DNA of 64,000 nt from Microbacterium sp. cf046 (GCF_900114345.1 NZ_FOZJ01000003.1:682001-746000), one strand, 5' to 3'; shown: positions 1 through 8,039, numbered from the stretch's first letter. Translations and numbers: made by a program. The notes: generated from the letters alone by a model not told the origin.

Positions 1-315
1 ACCGGGTTCGGCTACGACCCGGCGACCCACGCGAGCGACCTCGCCCGCGTCGGCCGCGTGATGCCGATGGCGAGGGATCTCCGCCGCATCGGCGCAGCAT
101 CCCTCGATCTGGCATTCGTGGCGGCCGGACGCTTCGACGGTTACTTCGAACGCGGCCTGCAACCGTGGGATCACGCCGCCGGCGCGCTCCTGGTGGAAGA
201 GGCCGGGGGTCGGTTCGCGAAGATCCAACTCGACGACATCCCCGGCCGCCCGCTGTTCGTGGCGTCGGGCCCCGGGGTTTTCGACAGGCTGCTCGCGGCC
301 GCGGTCGGTCCGTGA
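1..315 (+). CDS. Inositol monophosphatase family protein, C-terminal part
   Basis: The reading frame is open from the first base, so the gene begins outside the window; 104 residues and the stop are visible. The visible part has the family's C-terminal signature: an RRIGAASLDLAFVAAGRFDGY stretch followed by LQPWDHAAGALLVEEAGG. In this family the aspartate of the WDHAAG motif is a metal ligand. Members dephosphorylate inositol-1-phosphate, histidinol phosphate, 3'-phosphoadenosine compounds or similar small phosphates. The catalytic N-terminal half is missing from view, so the substrate cannot be chosen. No terminator is evident before the next gene. Confidence 0.85.
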   Translation, partial: TGFGYDPATHASDLARVGRVMPMARDLRRIGAASLDLAFVAAGRFDGYFERGLQPWDHAAGALLVEEAGGRFAKIQLDDIPGRPLFVASGPGVFDRLLAAAVGP

Positions 316-450
316 AAGTATTGCGTGTAACCTTCCGGCGCGTCGCAGTCTGTCGCACACGACATTCCCAGGCGTGAACGGATAGTCTTTACCTGATCGT
401 TACCTTTGCCGCCCGAACGGTGAGGTGATCAGAAGCCCGAAGTCCGACCG

Positions 451-1986
451 TTGCCCCCCGAGCGACACGATCCGAAAGTCCCCTGCGCTTTGCCTTTCGA
501 CGCCCCTCAGGCTGCGTCTGCGCCCACGCGACGTTCCAGCCGGTCATCCGCCACGCCGCCCTCGGCGACCGCGGAGACTCCAGGGGCATCGCGCGCAGAG
601 CTTCGCCGGCGGAGTGCCGAATCGATCGCCGACCGGCCGATGCCGGTGTGGGGCCGCCCGGCGCCCGTGAGCGCGCCGTCGTCGGATGCTGCCGCCGACG
701 TGTCCGCGCCGATCGAGGCGCCCGTTGCGCTGACTGCCCCCGAGGCGCACGCCGTCCCGGACGAAGTCGAATCAACGGACGTGCCGGAGCGCTCCTCGAG
801 CCCCTCGCTTGCCGACGCCACGCCGTTGGCAGCGGTGGTCACGGCGCTGGTCGCCGCAGCCGATGCGCCGAGCACCGCGCCGCTGCGCCGCAGGCGCCGA
901 CGCCCCGCCACCGAGCCCGCCGCCGACGCCCCGACGATCGACTCCGAGCCGACGGCTGCGCCGATGCTCGACACCGTCCTCGTGGCCGCCGAGCCGTTCG
1001 AGCTGCTCGAGCCGGTCATCGACGAGGCCCCCACCGCGACCGAGGATGAGGTCGTCGAGCCCGCGTCCACGGAGCCTGCCGTCGATGCTCAGGACGCGGC
1101 ATCTGCGCTTCCCGAAGAGCACATCGATGCGTTCGAGGCGGCCGCACGACTCTTCTCCTTCACCGCGGAGACCCCGATCCAATCGGCACCCGAGCCGGAG
1201 AACGCCGCAGGCGCCGAGCAGCCGACGACCGAGCACGTCGCGACGCGTCGCAGCCGGGGCGCGGCCTTCAAGCGTGTGAGTGCCGCGTCGTTCTCGGTCG
1301 GCGTGATGGGCATCGTGGGGCTGCTCACCGTCGGGCTGACCACGCCCGCCGATGCGGTCGCCGCCGCGAACGGCACGGACATCACCAGCGCGGCGGTCGC
1401 ATCCGCGAACGGAGACGTCGCACCCGGTTCCGACGAGATCCAGGCCTACGTGACCCCCGCCGAGATGCAGAGCGCCGCGATCGATCGCAACGAAACGTAC
1501 TCGACCCTCACGATGGCGCAGCTCGCATCCGAGTCGGGCATCTCCAACTACTCGAACTTCTTCATCAACAACCCCAATTCGCCGATCCAGTGGCCGTTCG
1601 CGGTCGGTGTTCCGATCAGCTACGGCTTCGGCATGCGCGACGGAACAATGCACGAGGGCGTCGACTTCACTCCGGGCGAGGGTTCACCGATCCAGGCGAT
1701 CGCCGACGGCGTCGTCCGCGAGTCGACCGACTCGGGCGGTGCGTTCGGTGTTCACATCGTGATCGACCACATCATCGACGGGGTGCTCGTCTCCAGCAGC
1801 TACTCGCACATGCTCTACGGGTCGCGTCAGGTCGAGGTCGGCGATCACGTCACGGTCGGAACGATCGTCGGCCACACCGGCAACACCGGACGCTCCTACG
1901 GCGCCCACACGCACTTCGAGATCCTGCAGAACGGCACCACGCCGATCGACCCGATCCCGTGGCTGCGCGAGCACGCCGGCGGCTGA
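451..1986 (+). CDS. Membrane-anchored M23 (LytM-type) metallopeptidase
   Basis: 511 residues. The first ~270 are acidic, Ala/Pro/Glu-rich and look disordered. A hydrophobic segment at about residues 280-300 should anchor the protein, leaving the N-tail in the cytoplasm and the C-terminus outside. Residues ~380-510 form an M23 domain with the metal ligands visible as HEGVD (H401, D405) and the catalytic HTH (H486, H488). The family cleaves peptidoglycan cross-bridges or stem peptides, so a role in wall remodelling or cell separation is inferred. The only in-frame start after the upstream stop (421-423) that keeps the whole protein is TTG at 451, and no clear Shine-Dalgarno precedes it, so the start is uncertain. 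tRNA genes follow. Confidence 0.85.
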   Translation: MPPERHDPKVPCALPFDAPQAASAPTRRSSRSSATPPSATAETPGASRAELRRRSAESIADRPMPVWGRPAPVSAPSSDAAADVSAPIEAPVALTAPEAHAVPDEVESTDVPERSSSPSLADATPLAAVVTALVAAADAPSTAPLRRRRRRPATEPAADAPTIDSEPTAAPMLDTVLVAAEPFELLEPVIDEAPTATEDEVVEPASTEPAVDAQDAASALPEEHIDAFEAAARLFSFTAETPIQSAPEPENAAGAEQPTTEHVATRRSRGAAFKRVSAASFSVGVMGIVGLLTVGLTTPADAVAAANGTDITSAAVASANGDVAPGSDEIQAYVTPAEMQSAAIDRNETYSTLTMAQLASESGISNYSNFFINNPNSPIQWPFAVGVPISYGFGMRDGTMHEGVDFTPGEGSPIQAIADGVVRESTDSGGAFGVHIVIDHIIDGVLVSSSYSHMLYGSRQVEVGDHVTVGTIVGHTGNTGRSYGAHTHFEILQNGTTPIDPIPWLREHAGG

Positions 1987-1993
1987 CCCAGGA

Positions 1994-2023
1994 TTCAAGA
2001 GGATGCCGGTGCTCTGGTATTCT
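1994..2023 (+). promoter_or_regulatory. Probable promoter of the tRNA-Thr/tRNA-Met unit
   Basis: A TATTCT -10 box (2018-2023) lies 18 bases after TTCAAG (1994-1999). This places transcription start just upstream of a short leader hairpin (TGCCCA 2032-2037 with TGGGCA 2046-2051) and the first tRNA. The -10 matches well; the -35 is weak. Confidence 0.5.
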
Positions 2024-2052
2024 CTTCTAGTTGCCCAGGCAGGCTTGGGCAC

Positions 2053-2124
2053 GCCCCGATAGCTCAGTGGCAGAGCACTTCCATGGTAAGGAAGGGGTCG
2101 TCAGTTCAATCCTGACTCGGGGCT
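2053..2124 (+). tRNA. tRNA-Thr (anticodon GGT)
   Basis: All cloverleaf parts are seen. The acceptor stem GCCCCGA pairs with TCGGGGC (2117-2123). The D arm is GCTC..GAGC, the anticodon stem CTTCC/GGAAG encloses loop ATGGTAA (anticodon GGT), and the T stem GTCAG/CTGAC encloses TTCAATC. The discriminator base is T at 2124 and CCA is not encoded. GGT reads the ACC codon, the main threonine codon of a GC-rich genome. Confidence 0.95.
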
Positions 2125-2158
2125 CGCAGCATCCATTCGCGTGACCCGGATGCCGTGC

Positions 2159-2232
2159 GGCAGGGTAGCTCAGTTGGTGAGAGCGCACGACTCATAATCG
2201 TGAGGTCGCGGGTTCAAGCCCCGCTCCTGCTA
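2159..2232 (+). tRNA. tRNA-Met (anticodon CAT), elongator type
   Basis: Acceptor GGCAGGG pairs with TCCTGCT with G-U pairs at both ends. Anticodon stem CACGA/TCGTG encloses CTCATAA (anticodon CAT), and T stem GCGGG/CCCGC encloses TTCAAGC. The discriminator is A at 2232. An initiator tRNA would show three G-C pairs at the base of the anticodon stem and an unpaired 1-72; neither is present, so this is an elongator. A lysidine-modified tRNA-Ile2 also has CAT and cannot be fully excluded. Confidence 0.92.
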
Positions 2233-2236
2233 CGCA

Positions 2237-2263
2237 GAAAGCGCCCCCTTGTGGGGCGCTTTC
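2237..2263 (+). terminator. Intrinsic terminator after the tRNAs
   Basis: A perfect 11-bp stem (GAAAGCGCCCC, 2237-2247, with its complement 2253-2263) closes a 5-base loop directly after the tRNA-Met 3' end. There is no long T-run, as is common in actinobacteria. It also lies between the tRNAs and the converging gene ending at 2313, so it may act on both strands. Confidence 0.85.
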
Positions 2264-2312
2264 CTCGTACAAGGGCGTTGGGGACAAGCCCCGCTCCCCG
2301 CGTCGCAGCATT

Positions 2313-3383
2313 TCAGTGCGCGCGGACGGGATTCGCGTCAGCCCCTTCGGTGATCGTCAACACCACGACACTGTGCTCGTCGATGCCGAAGGCACTCCGT
2401 CGCTCCGGGTCGCCGAGTACTGCACGTGCGCCGGCCAATGACGCCGCCCCGCATGGGCCGGCGTGCACGCCGTTGACGGCGAGGGTCCGCGCTGCATCCA
2501 CGGCGGCATGGTCGGGGATGGCAACGGAGGCGTCAAGGCCCGCACGGATGACCGGCCAGGCGATCGTGGACGGAGTACCGCAGTTGAGGCCCGACATGAT
2601 GGTCGCACCCGTCTCGACGGTGACCGGTTCGCCGGCACGGATGCTGGCCGTGATGCACGCCGCGGACGTCGGCTCCACCGCGATGACCGCAGTGCGGAAC
2701 CCGCGCCCGCCGCTCCGGTAGTGCGTGACGGCGGCCTGGAGGAGAGACCCGACTCCTGTGGGCACCATGAGAAGGTCAGGACGGTCGGCTCCGAGCGCGA
2801 TCAGCTGCTCGTCGACCTCGGCGAACAGCGTGTCGTAGCCCTCGACGATCCATGCCGGAACCTGCTCGTAGCCGTCCCACGCGGTGTCCTGGACGAGTAC
2901 GTCCCGGTGGCGCGCCGCCGACCGAGCTGCCGCGGCGACGGCATCGTCGTACGTGCCGTCCACCTCGACGACCTGGGCGCCCTCGTCGAGGATCGCCTGT
3001 ACCGCATGCGGGTGAACGCCACCGCGAGGGATGAAGATCCGGGCAGACCGGCCGGCGAGCAGTGAGAACCGAGCGACTGCCCGACCGTGGTTGCCGTCGG
3101 TCGCCGTGACGACACGCGCGCGAGCGGGCGCCGCGGAGAGGGCGCGGTCCACGGCCCACGAGGCTCCGAGCGCTTTGAACGCGGGGAGCCCGAGTCGACT
3201 CGATTCGTCTTTGGCGAACACACGACCCACGTTCAGCTCTGCGGCGACAGCTGAAAGCTCGACGAGCGGGGTCGCTGCGTAAGCCGGCAGCGACCGATGG
3301 AACTCGAGTGCCGTGCCGCTTGACGCCGCAAACGACCACGCGTGGGCGCGGGCGTTGACCACCCAGTCCGCCTCGACCGTCAT
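2313..3383 (-). CDS. dpaL: Diaminopropionate ammonia-lyase (PLP enzyme)
   Basis: 356 residues, fold-type II PLP enzyme. It aligns along its length with E. coli YgeX/DpaL as remembered. The PLP lysine is in LPAFKALGASWA (K70). The two aspartates used in catalysis by the Salmonella enzyme are conserved in ATDGNHGR (D96) and VQDTAWDGY (D166). DpaL converts 2,3-diaminopropionate to pyruvate and two ammonia. The ATG overlaps the stop of the upstream M20 gene by 4 bases (ATGA), so the two are translationally coupled. This matches the E. coli ygeX-ygeY pairing and suggests that the hydrolase releases diaminopropionate or a related amine from a conjugate. The real substrate is unknown. Confidence 0.85.
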   Translation of the reverse strand: MTVEADWVVNARAHAWSFAASSGTALEFHRSLPAYAATPLVELSAVAAELNVGRVFAKDESSRLGLPAFKALGASWAVDRALSAAPARARVVTATDGNHGRAVARFSLLAGRSARIFIPRGGVHPHAVQAILDEGAQVVEVDGTYDDAVAAAARSAARHRDVLVQDTAWDGYEQVPAWIVEGYDTLFAEVDEQLIALGADRPDLLMVPTGVGSLLQAAVTHYRSGGRGFRTAVIAVEPTSAACITASIRAGEPVTVETGATIMSGLNCGTPSTIAWPVIRAGLDASVAIPDHAAVDAARTLAVNGVHAGPCGAASLAGARAVLGDPERRSAFGIDEHSVVVLTITEGADANPVRAH

Positions 3384-4549
3384 GGCGCCGTCGGGGGGAG
3401 CTCGGACCGCACGAGCTGCAGGTAGAACGCGATACCCGCCTCGAGCACGTCATCGTTGAAGTCGTAGTCCCGACTGTGGAGCGGGGTACCGCCCTCGCCG
3501 ACGACGGTGCCCGTGCCGAGGAACGCGAAACAGCCGGGAACCACGCGCGCGAATTCGCCGAAATCCTCACTCGCCATCCGCGGCGCGCAGTCGGCATCGA
3601 CGGCAGAGGCCCCGAGAGCGGCGCTGGCTGCGGCAGCCACGACGCGGTTGCGGCCGGGGTCGTTGACCGTCGGACGGAACTCGCGCGTGTACTCGACATC
3701 GCAGGTCGCACCGTGCGCCGCTGCAACGCTTTCGGCAAGGGTGCGGATGCGGCGTTCGACGAGCCTGCTGTCCTCTGCCGTGAAGCTGCGGGTGTCGCCG
3801 CGGATGATCACTTCGCCCGGTATCGCGTTTCGTGCACCGTCCGTGATGAACTCGGTGCAGGATACGACGACGCTGCGGGACGCGTCGATGCTCCGCGCAA
3901 CGATCGTCTGCAGCGAACTCACGATGTCGGCTCCGATGACCAGAGGGTCGATGACGAGGTGCGGCATCGACGCGTGGCCCCCGCGGCCATGGATGCGGAT
4001 CTCGAAGTCGTCCTCTGCGGCCATGATCGCCCCGCCGCGAGTGTGGATGTGACCCGCCGGGATGCCCGGGAGGTTGTGGAGTCCGTAGATGGCGTCGACC
4101 GGGAATCTGTCGAACAACCCGTCGGCGATCATCGCGAGGGCACCGAGCCCCGGCTCCTCCGCGGGCTGGAAGACGAGATGCACCGTGCCGTCGAAGTCGT
4201 CGTCTGCGGCCACGAGTGCTGCCGCGGTGCCGAGCAGCATCGCCATGTGTCCGTCATGACCGCAGGCGTGCATCACTCCAGCATTGCGCGAGGAGTACCC
4301 CGCGCCGGTCGCCTCGTCGAGGGCGAGCCCGTCCATGTCGGACCGCAGAGCGATCGCCCGCATCGACGACCCGCGGCGCGTGCTCGCCACGAGGCCGTGC
4401 CCCCCGATCCCGCGATGCACTCGCCAGCCGAGCCCTGCAAGGACGCCGGAAAGAAAGTCGGCCGTCTCTTCGACATCGAAGGCGATGCCTGGATGTTGAT
4501 GGAGCTCTCGCCGCCAGGCTCGGGCCTGGGCGGTCGGGTCGTCAGTCAC
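3380..4549 (-). CDS. M20 family amidohydrolase/peptidase
   Basis: 389 residues from the chosen GTG start. Metal-binding motifs of the M20D group are visible: MHACGHDGHMAMLLG and FQPAEEPGLGA. Members hydrolyse N-acyl amino acids, hippurate-like amides or dipeptides in the cytoplasm using two divalent metals. A TTG at 4573 in frame would add 8 residues, but GTG at 4549 has a well-placed GAGGA (8 bases upstream) and starts at VTDDPTAQARAWRRELHQHP, where the family normally begins. It is the first gene of a two-gene operon with dpaL and is divergent from an Lrp regulator, so an amide or dipeptide containing diaminopropionate is a reasonable guess for the substrate. Confidence 0.85.
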   Translation of the reverse strand: MTDDPTAQARAWRRELHQHPGIAFDVEETADFLSGVLAGLGWRVHRGIGGHGLVASTRRGSSMRAIALRSDMDGLALDEATGAGYSSRNAGVMHACGHDGHMAMLLGTAAALVAADDDFDGTVHLVFQPAEEPGLGALAMIADGLFDRFPVDAIYGLHNLPGIPAGHIHTRGGAIMAAEDDFEIRIHGRGGHASMPHLVIDPLVIGADIVSSLQTIVARSIDASRSVVVSCTEFITDGARNAIPGEVIIRGDTRSFTAEDSRLVERRIRTLAESVAAAHGATCDVEYTREFRPTVNDPGRNRVVAAAASAALGASAVDADCAPRMASEDFGEFARVVPGCFAFLGTGTVVGEGGTPLHSRDYDFNDDVLEAGIAFYLQLVRSELPPTAP

Positions 4550-4667
4550 GATTGCAATCCTCAGCTCGCGCAATGATCATGTCAACCGAATTGGACGATC
4601 CGTGTCCGGTAACTGCCACTGACGCAACGACATTGCGCTGGGCGGGGTCGTGGGTCAGGATCGAACC
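4550..4667. promoter_or_regulatory. Divergent control region with candidate Lrp operators
   Basis: This stretch separates the M20-dpaL operon from the Lrp gene. It holds a perfect palindrome GATTGCAATC (4550-4559) between the Shine-Dalgarno and start of the M20 gene, a half-site GCGCAA (4568-4573), and a perfect inverted repeat CGCAA-N5-TTGCG (4623-4637). On the plus strand TTGCGC (4634-4639), 16 bases, then CAGGAT (4656-4661) forms a likely promoter, with the ATG 6 bases later. The inverted repeat overlaps its -35. Repeated TTGC/GCAA half-sites suit binding by an Lrp-family octamer; that is inference. Confidence 0.5.
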
Positions 4668-5156
4668 ATGAACGAGCTCCAGGATGACATCGACCGGGAG
4701 CTCGTGATCGCCTTGCAGCAGGATGCACGCCTCCCGCAGTCAGCGCTCGGAGACCGCGTCGGGCTGTCGGCCGCGGCCGTGAACAGGCGACTGCGTCGAC
4801 TGATGACCGCAGGAGTGATCACCGGCGCGGCAATCCAGGTGGCGCCGGAACGGGTCGGCCGCCCGGTGACCGTGATCGCGCAGATCGCCCTCGAGAGTGA
4901 GCAGCCCGAACTGCTGGACCGCGTTCGTGCCGCGCTCGTCGACTGCGCTCAGGTGCAGCAGTGCTACTACGTCGCCGGCGAATGGGACTTCGTGCTCGTG
5001 CTGATCGTCACCGATATGGCCGAGTACACGCAACTCACACGTGACCTCTTCTTCGCGGATTCGAACGTTCGCCGATTCAGCACCCAGGTGGTCATGGATC
5101 GCGCGAAGGTGTCGCTTGCGGTGACCCCGGCTCCTCTGGGGCGCTCAGCCGTCTGA
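4668..5156 (+). CDS. Lrp/AsnC family transcriptional regulator
   Basis: 162 residues: an N-terminal winged helix-turn-helix (about residues 5-55, DIDRELVIALQQDARLPQSAL..) and a C-terminal AsnC/RAM ligand-sensing domain (about 70-150). Such proteins form dimers to octamers and respond to an amino acid or related metabolite. It is divergent from the M20-dpaL operon, so it most likely controls that operon and itself. ATG 4668 is preferred over the in-frame GTG at 4650 because a CAGGAT -10 box ends 6 bases before it, which implies a leaderless mRNA. The effector may be diaminopropionate or the hydrolase substrate. Confidence 0.88.
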   Translation: MNELQDDIDRELVIALQQDARLPQSALGDRVGLSAAAVNRRLRRLMTAGVITGAAIQVAPERVGRPVTVIAQIALESEQPELLDRVRAALVDCAQVQQCYYVAGEWDFVLVLIVTDMAEYTQLTRDLFFADSNVRRFSTQVVMDRAKVSLAVTPAPLGRSAV

Positions 5157-5230
5157 CCGAACGATCTCCACGTCGCAGACGTCCGGCCGCCCATGAAGCG
5201 GTGGCCTCGACGGCCCCGCCGGCCGGTCCC

Positions 5231-5259
5231 TTCACCTGAAATCGACGGCGGACTACCGT
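5231..5259 (+). promoter_or_regulatory. Promoter of the FAD oxidoreductase/methyltransferase operon
   Basis: TTCACC (5231-5236), a 17-base spacer and TACCGT (5254-5259) form a good actinobacterial sigma-A promoter. The GTG start codon is 6 bases after the -10, so the transcript is probably leaderless, although GGAGG in between could also serve as a very close Shine-Dalgarno. Confidence 0.6.
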
Positions 5260-5265
5260 GGAGGC

Positions 5266-6645
5266 GTGTCCGCTACCGCAACCGACGCACGGACCGCTCA
5301 CGCCACGGGCGTGGAGCGTCTTCTCGAGAGCTATGCGGCCGTTCCGGCGACCGCGCCGATCCGGCTCGCGAAGCGCACGTCCAATCTGTTCCGCACACGC
5401 GAATCCACGAAGGTCGGCGGTCTGGATACATCGGGGCTGACGCACGTGATCTCGGTCGACCCCGCGGCGAGGACGGCGGACGTCGCCGGGATGTGCACGT
5501 ACGAGGATCTCGTCGCCGCGACCCTGCCCCACGGACTGTCGCCACTGGTCGTGCCCCAGCTGAAGACGATCACCCTCGGCGGTGCCGTGACGGGGCTCGG
5601 GATCGAGTCGACGTCGTTCCGCAACGGACTGCCGCACGAATCGGTGCTCGAGCTGGACATCCTTACGGGCGCGGGCGAGATCGTCACCGCATCACCCGCC
5701 GAGCACGCCGACCTGTATCGCGCCTTCCCCAATTCCTATGGCACCCTCGGCTACGCGGTTCGGCTCCGCATCGAGCTCGAGTCGGTGGAGCCGTACGTTG
5801 CGCTCACGCACGTCCGATTCCACTCGCTGGCCGAGCTGGTCGCAGCGATGGATCGCATCGTCACGACCGGTCGCTTCGACGACGTCCGGGTCGATTACCT
5901 CGACGGCGTGGTCTTCAGCGCCGAGGAGAGCTATCTCTGCATCGGCGTGCAGACCGCCGCATCCGGACCGGTCAGCGACTACACGCGGCAGGAGATCTAC
6001 TACCGATCCATCCAGCACGACGACGGCGCGAAGACCGATCGCCTCAGCATCCACGACTATCTGTGGCGATGGGACACCGACTGGTTCTGGTGCTCGGAGG
6101 CGTTCGGGGCGCAGCATCCGCTGATCCGTCGATTCTGGCCGCGCCGGTACCGCAGGAGCAGTTCGTATTGGAAGCTCATGCGGCTGGAGCGGCGGTTCGA
6201 CATCGGCGACCGCCTGGAGAGACTGCACGGACGCCCTCCGCGCGAACGTGTGATCCAGGATGTCGAGATCCCGATCGAGCGTTGCGTCGAGTTCGTCGAC
6301 TGGTTCCTCGCGAACGTGCCGATCGAGCCGATCTGGCTGTGCCCGCTGCGACTGCGTGACGAGGACGGCTGGCCGCTGTACCCGATCAGCCCCGACCGGA
6401 CCTACGTGAACGTGGGGTTCTGGTCCACGGTGCCGATCGGGGCCACCGAGGGCGAGACGAACCGGGGGATCGAGCGGCGGGTCAGCGACCTCGACGGTCA
6501 CAAGTCGCTGTATTCGGATGCGTACTACGCACCGGACGAGTTCGACGCGCTCTACGGCGGCGCAACCTACCGAGACGTGAAGCGCCGGTACGACCCCGAC
6601 TCACGACTGCTCGACCTGTACGCGAAGGCGGTGCAACGGAGATGA
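5266..6645 (+). CDS. FAD-binding oxidoreductase (TmsA/BfaA-like)
   Basis: 459 residues with an N-terminal FAD-binding type 4 (PCMH) domain; the region around GLSPLVVPQLKTITLGGAVTG (about residues 87-107) is the flavin-binding part. The C-terminal half resembles DHCR24-type sterol reductases and the mycobacterial Rv0449c group. Its stop overlaps the ATG of a cyclopropane-synthase-like methyltransferase (ATGA). This gene pair is known from tuberculostearic acid synthesis, where the methyltransferase adds a methylene at C10 of an oleoyl chain and the flavoprotein reduces it with NADPH to 10-methyl. The function is inferred from family and pairing. The third gene found in mycobacteria (DUF1365) is not adjacent here. 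Confidence 0.75.
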   Translation: MSATATDARTAHATGVERLLESYAAVPATAPIRLAKRTSNLFRTRESTKVGGLDTSGLTHVISVDPAARTADVAGMCTYEDLVAATLPHGLSPLVVPQLKTITLGGAVTGLGIESTSFRNGLPHESVLELDILTGAGEIVTASPAEHADLYRAFPNSYGTLGYAVRLRIELESVEPYVALTHVRFHSLAELVAAMDRIVTTGRFDDVRVDYLDGVVFSAEESYLCIGVQTAASGPVSDYTRQEIYYRSIQHDDGAKTDRLSIHDYLWRWDTDWFWCSEAFGAQHPLIRRFWPRRYRRSSSYWKLMRLERRFDIGDRLERLHGRPPRERVIQDVEIPIERCVEFVDWFLANVPIEPIWLCPLRLRDEDGWPLYPISPDRTYVNVGFWSTVPIGATEGETNRGIERRVSDLDGHKSLYSDAYYAPDEFDALYGGATYRDVKRRYDPDSRLLDLYAKAVQRR

Positions 6646-7991
6646 CGACGGAGGAACGCTCGACGGCGGATGCGGGTGCCGAAGAGCCGGCGGATGCGGT
6701 CGCATCGACTGAGACGGGGAAGCTCACCCTCGCCCAGGTGCTCGAGATCTTCGCCGGCGGGCGCCTGCCGCTGAGGATCACCGCCTATGACGGCAGTTCG
6801 GCAGGAGCTGCGGACGCGCCGTTCGCACTGGATCTGAAGACGCCTCGCGGCACGACCTACCTCGCGACCGGCTTCGGAGATCTGGGGCTCGCGCGCGCGT
6901 ACATCGCGGGCGACATCGACATCCGCGGCGTGCACCCGGGCGATCCGTACGAGCTGCTGAAGGCGCTCGCCGAGAGCCTCGAATTCAAGCGGCCCTCTCC
7001 GATGGTCATGGCCCAGATCGTCCGCTCGATCGGTGTCGAGCACCTGCGGCCGATCGCGCCGCCGCCGCAGGAGGTTCCGCCGCGCTGGCGGCGCGTGGCC
7101 GCCGGCCTCCGGCACAGCAAGTCCCGCGACGCCGACGCGATCCACCATCACTACGACGTGTCGAACACGTTCTACGAGTGGGTGCTGGGACCGTCCATGA
7201 CCTACACGTGTGCGTGCTATCCGCGCCCGGACGCTTCGCTCGAGGAGGCCCAGGAGAACAAGTACCGCCTCGTCTTCGAGAAGCTGCGCCTCCGGCCCGG
7301 CGACCGGCTGCTCGATGTCGGATGCGGATGGGGCGGCATGGTGCGCTATGCCGCCCGTCAGGGAGTCAGGGCCATCGGCGTGACTCTCTCGCGCGAGCAG
7401 ACGGTCTGGGCCCAGCACGCCATCGCAGAGCAGGGACTCGGCGACCTCGCCGAGGTGCGCTACGGCGACTACCGCGACATCGCGGAGAGCGGGTTCGATG
7501 CCGTGTCGTCGATCGGGCTGCTCGAGCACATCGGAGTGCGCAACTACCCCTCGTACTTCCGGTTCCTGCAGTCACGCATGCGGCCGGGCGCCCTGCTGCT
7601 CAATCACTGCATCACCCGCTCCGACAACAAGACGGAGCCGTCGGCACGCGGTTTCATCGACAGGTATGTCTTCCCGGACGGGGAGCTCACCGGTTCGGGC
7701 CGCATCATCACCGAAGCGCAGGATGCCGGACTCGAGGTGCTGCACGAGGAGAACCTCCGCCCGCACTATGCGCTGACGCTGCGCGACTGGTGCTCCAACC
7801 TCGTCGAGCACTGGGATGAAGCCGTCGACGAGGTCGGGCTCCCTGCCGCGAAGGTGTGGGGTCTGTACATGGCCGGATCCCGGCTCGCCTTCGAGACCGG
7901 TGGGATCCAATTGCACCAGGTGCTCGCGGTCAAGCCCGACGCGCTCGGCGGCGGCGACGACCTGCCGCTGCGGCCGTGGTGGACGCCGTAG
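6642..7991 (+). CDS. Cyclopropane-fatty-acid-synthase family methyltransferase (TmsB/UfaA1-like)
   Basis: 449 residues. An N-terminal helical domain (about 1-160) precedes a class I SAM methyltransferase domain. The SAM-binding loop is seen as LLDVGCGWGGMVRYAA (about residue 222), and HHYDVSNTFYEWVLGPSMTYT is typical of the CFA synthase family. These enzymes methylate double bonds in phospholipid acyl chains using SAM. The 4-base overlap with the FAD oxidoreductase indicates one operon and coupled activity. The pair therefore more likely yields a 10-methyl branch than a cyclopropane ring. Microbacteria are better known for iso/anteiso fatty acids, which makes the pair notable. Confidence 0.82.
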   Translation: MTTEERSTADAGAEEPADAVASTETGKLTLAQVLEIFAGGRLPLRITAYDGSSAGAADAPFALDLKTPRGTTYLATGFGDLGLARAYIAGDIDIRGVHPGDPYELLKALAESLEFKRPSPMVMAQIVRSIGVEHLRPIAPPPQEVPPRWRRVAAGLRHSKSRDADAIHHHYDVSNTFYEWVLGPSMTYTCACYPRPDASLEEAQENKYRLVFEKLRLRPGDRLLDVGCGWGGMVRYAARQGVRAIGVTLSREQTVWAQHAIAEQGLGDLAEVRYGDYRDIAESGFDAVSSIGLLEHIGVRNYPSYFRFLQSRMRPGALLLNHCITRSDNKTEPSARGFIDRYVFPDGELTGSGRIITEAQDAGLEVLHEENLRPHYALTLRDWCSNLVEHWDEAVDEVGLPAAKVWGLYMAGSRLAFETGGIQLHQVLAVKPDALGGGDDLPLRPWWTP

Positions 7992-8027
7992 CCCCTGCTC
8001 CTGCGCTCGACCGGCCTTGCAGCCGTC

Positions 8028-8033
8028 TACGAT
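8028..8033 (+). promoter_or_regulatory. -10 box of the alcohol dehydrogenase gene
   Basis: TACGAT ends exactly 6 bases before the GTG at 8040, with no Shine-Dalgarno in between, which indicates a leaderless mRNA. No convincing -35 is visible. Confidence 0.5.
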
Positions 8034-8039
8034 CGCTTC

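Noticed and set aside
316..450. A possible c-di-AMP (ydaO-type) riboswitch before the M23 peptidase
   Set aside because: Wall hydrolase genes in actinobacteria often have one, but the 135 bases here are too short and lack the conserved core.
4549..4573. TTG at 4573 as the start of the M20 hydrolase
   Set aside because: The GAGGA Shine-Dalgarno and the family alignment favour GTG at 4549, leaving the palindrome GATTGCAATC in the leader.
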